64,000 nt of DNA from Paenibacillus sp. Soil750. Lineage in GTDB: Bacteria > Bacillota > Bacilli > Paenibacillales > NBRC-103111. Position numbers and translations under genes: made by a program. This document shows, piece by piece, positions 62,333 to 64,000 of this stretch. The stretch spans positions 1 through 64,000 of the forward strand of contig NZ_LMSD01000008.1 in the NCBI RefSeq assembly GCF_001428045.1, given 5' to 3'. The notes beneath the pieces are model-generated. The model ran no database searches and was not told the origin of the DNA. It worked only from the letters and a program-made list of their open reading frames with translations. The first letter of the stretch is position 1. Each line of letters starts with the position of its first letter.

Positions 62333-62354
62333 ATACCCTAGTACTTATGGGTTA
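62333..62354 (+). promoter_or_regulatory. Degenerate CstR-like site before DUF302 gene
   Basis: ATACCC and GGGTTA are separated by ten bases instead of four. It may be a decayed operator; confidence is low. Confidence 0.3.
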
Positions 62355-62386
62355 GAATACTAGGCTAAAGAAGGAGAATGAAGGAG

Positions 62387-62779
62387 ATGTTCCATTATAC
62401 CATTGAAACGGATAAGTCCGTGGATGAAGTGATCGAGGCGTTGACAACCAATTTATATAAAGAGCATTTCGGTATACTGTGGAAATTTAACATCCAAGAA
62501 AAGCTCCAAGAGAAAGGCCTCGAGTTTGAAGAGCCATATATTATTTTGGAGGTTTGCAATCCTTTCGAAGCAAAACGCGTATTAAGCGAACATGCAGTAG
62601 CGGGTTACTTTTTGCCTTGTAAAATTGCTGTATATGTGGAAAAGGGTACAACTAAAATCGGAATGCCTCGGCCAACGAACTTGATCGGGATGGTTGAAAT
62701 GGATGCTTATGACCAGCTGTTGGAGATTGCTCAAGATGTGGAAAAACGTCTTATCAACTGTCTGGATAGGAGTATATAA
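62387..62779 (+). CDS. DUF302-domain protein
   Basis: A 130-residue DUF302 protein (FHYTIETDKSVDEVIEALTTNL at the start; EEPYIILEVCNPFEAKRVL near 48; LPCKIAVYVEKGTTKIGMPRP near 76). Function is unknown, but such proteins often accompany sulfur-carrier genes, as here. The start is ATG 62387, ten bases after AAGAAGGAG; ATG 62378 is too close to that site. Two Cys residues (in EVCNP and LPCK) are worth noting in a persulfide regulon. Confidence 0.88.
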   Translation: MFHYTIETDKSVDEVIEALTTNLYKEHFGILWKFNIQEKLQEKGLEFEEPYIILEVCNPFEAKRVLSEHAVAGYFLPCKIAVYVEKGTTKIGMPRPTNLIGMVEMDAYDQLLEIAQDVEKRLINCLDRSI

Positions 62780-62835
62780 GCTAGTAGTCTGATGTAGCTA
62801 AGCAGCGGTGGGGCTTTAAAAGGGTACAGTTGGTA

Positions 62836-62872
62836 AAGCTGGCAGCGATTATCTCGTTGTCGGCTTTTTTTT
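62836..62872 (+). terminator. Terminator after the sulfur cluster
   Basis: AAGCTGGCAGCGA pairs with TCGTTGTCGGCTT through several G-T pairs and ends in eight T residues. From 62873 to 63028 only a ribosome site (GAGGAGG) for the next gene is recognised. Confidence 0.8.
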
Positions 62873-63028
62873 GTCAAAATAGATAAAATCGGATAACGAT
62901 GTATAAATCGTCTCGTATCTTTGACTACCGGATTCGTCCTATATTTATCCATGTAATCCATCCACAAAGGGAAGTGAGTAACGAGAAGCGCAGTTGTTAG
63001 GCGAAATGAAATCGAGGAGGATTTATTT

Positions 63029-64000
63029 ATGAGGAAAACCGTTATATGGTTGTTACTTTGCACCATGTTGGTTGCACTGTTTCCAACGATGTCAACGCGC
63101 GTTCAGGCAGCAAGTTTACTTAATGTGCTTAATCCCGGGTTCGAAGAAACAACGGTGAGTCAAACGAAACTGATACCGACGAATTGGACCACATCCTTAT
63201 GGAGTAGAACGACTCCCGTGGATACTAGCGTAACGACAGCTGTGTACAGCAGCGGGACGAAATCACTTTATATTAGTGCAACAGATGCGGGAGCAGCAGG
63301 TTGGGTTTCCAAAGCAATTCCGGTTGACGGCAGTGCTCAAACCATCAAGACCACGGTGAAAGTGAAGAAGTCGGCTGATTATGCCGGCAATAATCCTTGG
63401 GTTTTCATCAGCTATGGAAATAGTGGTAGTTTCCTCGGGATAAGCTCATCCAATATGACCACCGTAAGCAGCACAGAATGGACAGAGATCACGTTAACGG
63501 TCAACGGCAGTCAGTTTCCAGCGGGAACGAATATGCTTTGGTTGAACTTAGCGACATCGAAAGCAGGCAGCGGAAGCAACGCCGGGACACTCTATTATGA
63601 CGATGTAACGATGGAACTGCTGGATACAGAGGCGCCAACAGCTCCGACTAATCTTGCCATGTCTAGCCAAACGGCGACGGGTGTTACCCTTACCTGGCAG
63701 GCATCAACGGATAACGTTGGCGTCCAAGGGTACGATGTCTACAACGGTACAACGTTGATTGGGTCCACGACAGGGTTAACTTATTCCGTAAGCGCTCTCA
63801 ATGTGGGTACCAATTATACGTTTACTGTAAAAGCGAAGGATATGGCGGGCAATCTGTCTGTGGCCAGTCATGCTGTAAGTCTGACTACGCCAAATGTATT
63901 GAGCATCGCCAATCCTGGGTTTGAGATCACGACATCCAGTGGAAGCAAGCTTGTTCCGGTCAATTGGAATTCTGCCTTATGGTCGCGAACGACACCGGTT
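63029..64000 (+). CDS. Secreted carbohydrate-binding/FN3 protein (5' part only)
   Basis: The frame is open for 324 codons and runs off the window. A signal peptide (RKTVIWLLLCTMLVALFPTMS) ends near VQA at residue 26. A jelly-roll-like carbohydrate-binding module follows (NPGFEETT near 32, SLWSRTTPV near 53), then an FN3 domain (APTAPTNLAMSS near 206, YDVYNGTTLIG near 237). A second copy of the first module begins at NPGFEITT near residue 292, again with LWSRTTPV. Probably a large cell-surface or secreted glycan-active protein; no catalytic domain is visible yet. Confidence 0.85.
   Translation, partial: MRKTVIWLLLCTMLVALFPTMSTRVQAASLLNVLNPGFEETTVSQTKLIPTNWTTSLWSRTTPVDTSVTTAVYSSGTKSLYISATDAGAAGWVSKAIPVDGSAQTIKTTVKVKKSADYAGNNPWVFISYGNSGSFLGISSSNMTTVSSTEWTEITLTVNGSQFPAGTNMLWLNLATSKAGSGSNAGTLYYDDVTMELLDTEAPTAPTNLAMSSQTATGVTLTWQASTDNVGVQGYDVYNGTTLIGSTTGLTYSVSALNVGTNYTFTVKAKDMAGNLSVASHAVSLTTPNVLSIANPGFEITTSSGSKLVPVNWNSALWSRTTPV

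Overview
The window reads as chromosomal DNA of a Gram-positive Firmicute, most likely Paenibacillus or a close relative in the Paenibacillaceae. The reasons are strong AGGAGG-type ribosome sites, frequent GTG and TTG starts, a B. subtilis-like puc purine-degradation gene set, a guanine-riboswitch purEKBCSQLFMNHD operon, YesN/YesM plus Lpl-type sugar uptake genes, and roughly 50% GC. No species can be assigned by eye. I see no insertion sequence, prophage, tRNA or CRISPR array.

Layout. (1) 1-180: the 5S gene and terminator that end an rRNA operon. (2) 670-1793: a split chromate transporter. (3) 2038-6262: a BMP-type ABC purine/nucleoside importer and a guanine deaminase. (4) 7171-22518: purine catabolism from xanthine to ureidoglycine: uricase/OHCU decarboxylase, HIU hydrolase, allantoinase, allantoate amidohydrolase, aminotransferase, the xanthine dehydrogenase subunits with their maturation factors, a purine-binding lipoprotein, and two less usual members (a gamma-glutamyltransferase-fold protein and a Rieske oxygenase). 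(5) 22644-26811: a rearranged ComQXPA quorum-sensing locus. (6) 27216-36731: a two-component system, an ABC transporter and a cytoplasmic pectinesterase, a pectin-oligosaccharide utilisation locus. (7) 37343-38194: a truncated Fur-like gene and a YdeI-family gene. (8) 38464-52355: the complete de novo IMP operon under a purine riboswitch. (9) 52664-54700: a small membrane protein, a secreted amidase and a LigB-type dioxygenase. (10) 54781-62779: a DCC protein and a CstR-controlled persulfide/sulfur-transfer regulon of yrk type with repeated ATACCC-GGGTAT operators. (11) 63029-end: the start of a secreted carbohydrate-binding/FN3 protein.

How the genes work together. The importer and guanine deaminase bring in purines and make xanthine. 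The puc genes release nitrogen from it through urate and allantoin, while the pur operon makes IMP when guanine or hypoxanthine is scarce. The sulfur cluster passes persulfide sulfur between rhodanese, TusA and DsrE proteins, oxidises it with a persulfide dioxygenase and probably exports sulfite.

The most unusual signal lies between the genes. At least five intergenic regions carry a ~186-bp element made of four short imperfect palindromes whose start-to-start spacings are nearly constant (50-52, 62-63, 50-52 bp). The palindrome arm sequence differs completely from one element family to another. Two further regions carry partial versions. The spacings are close to whole helical turns. I know of no described element with this architecture.
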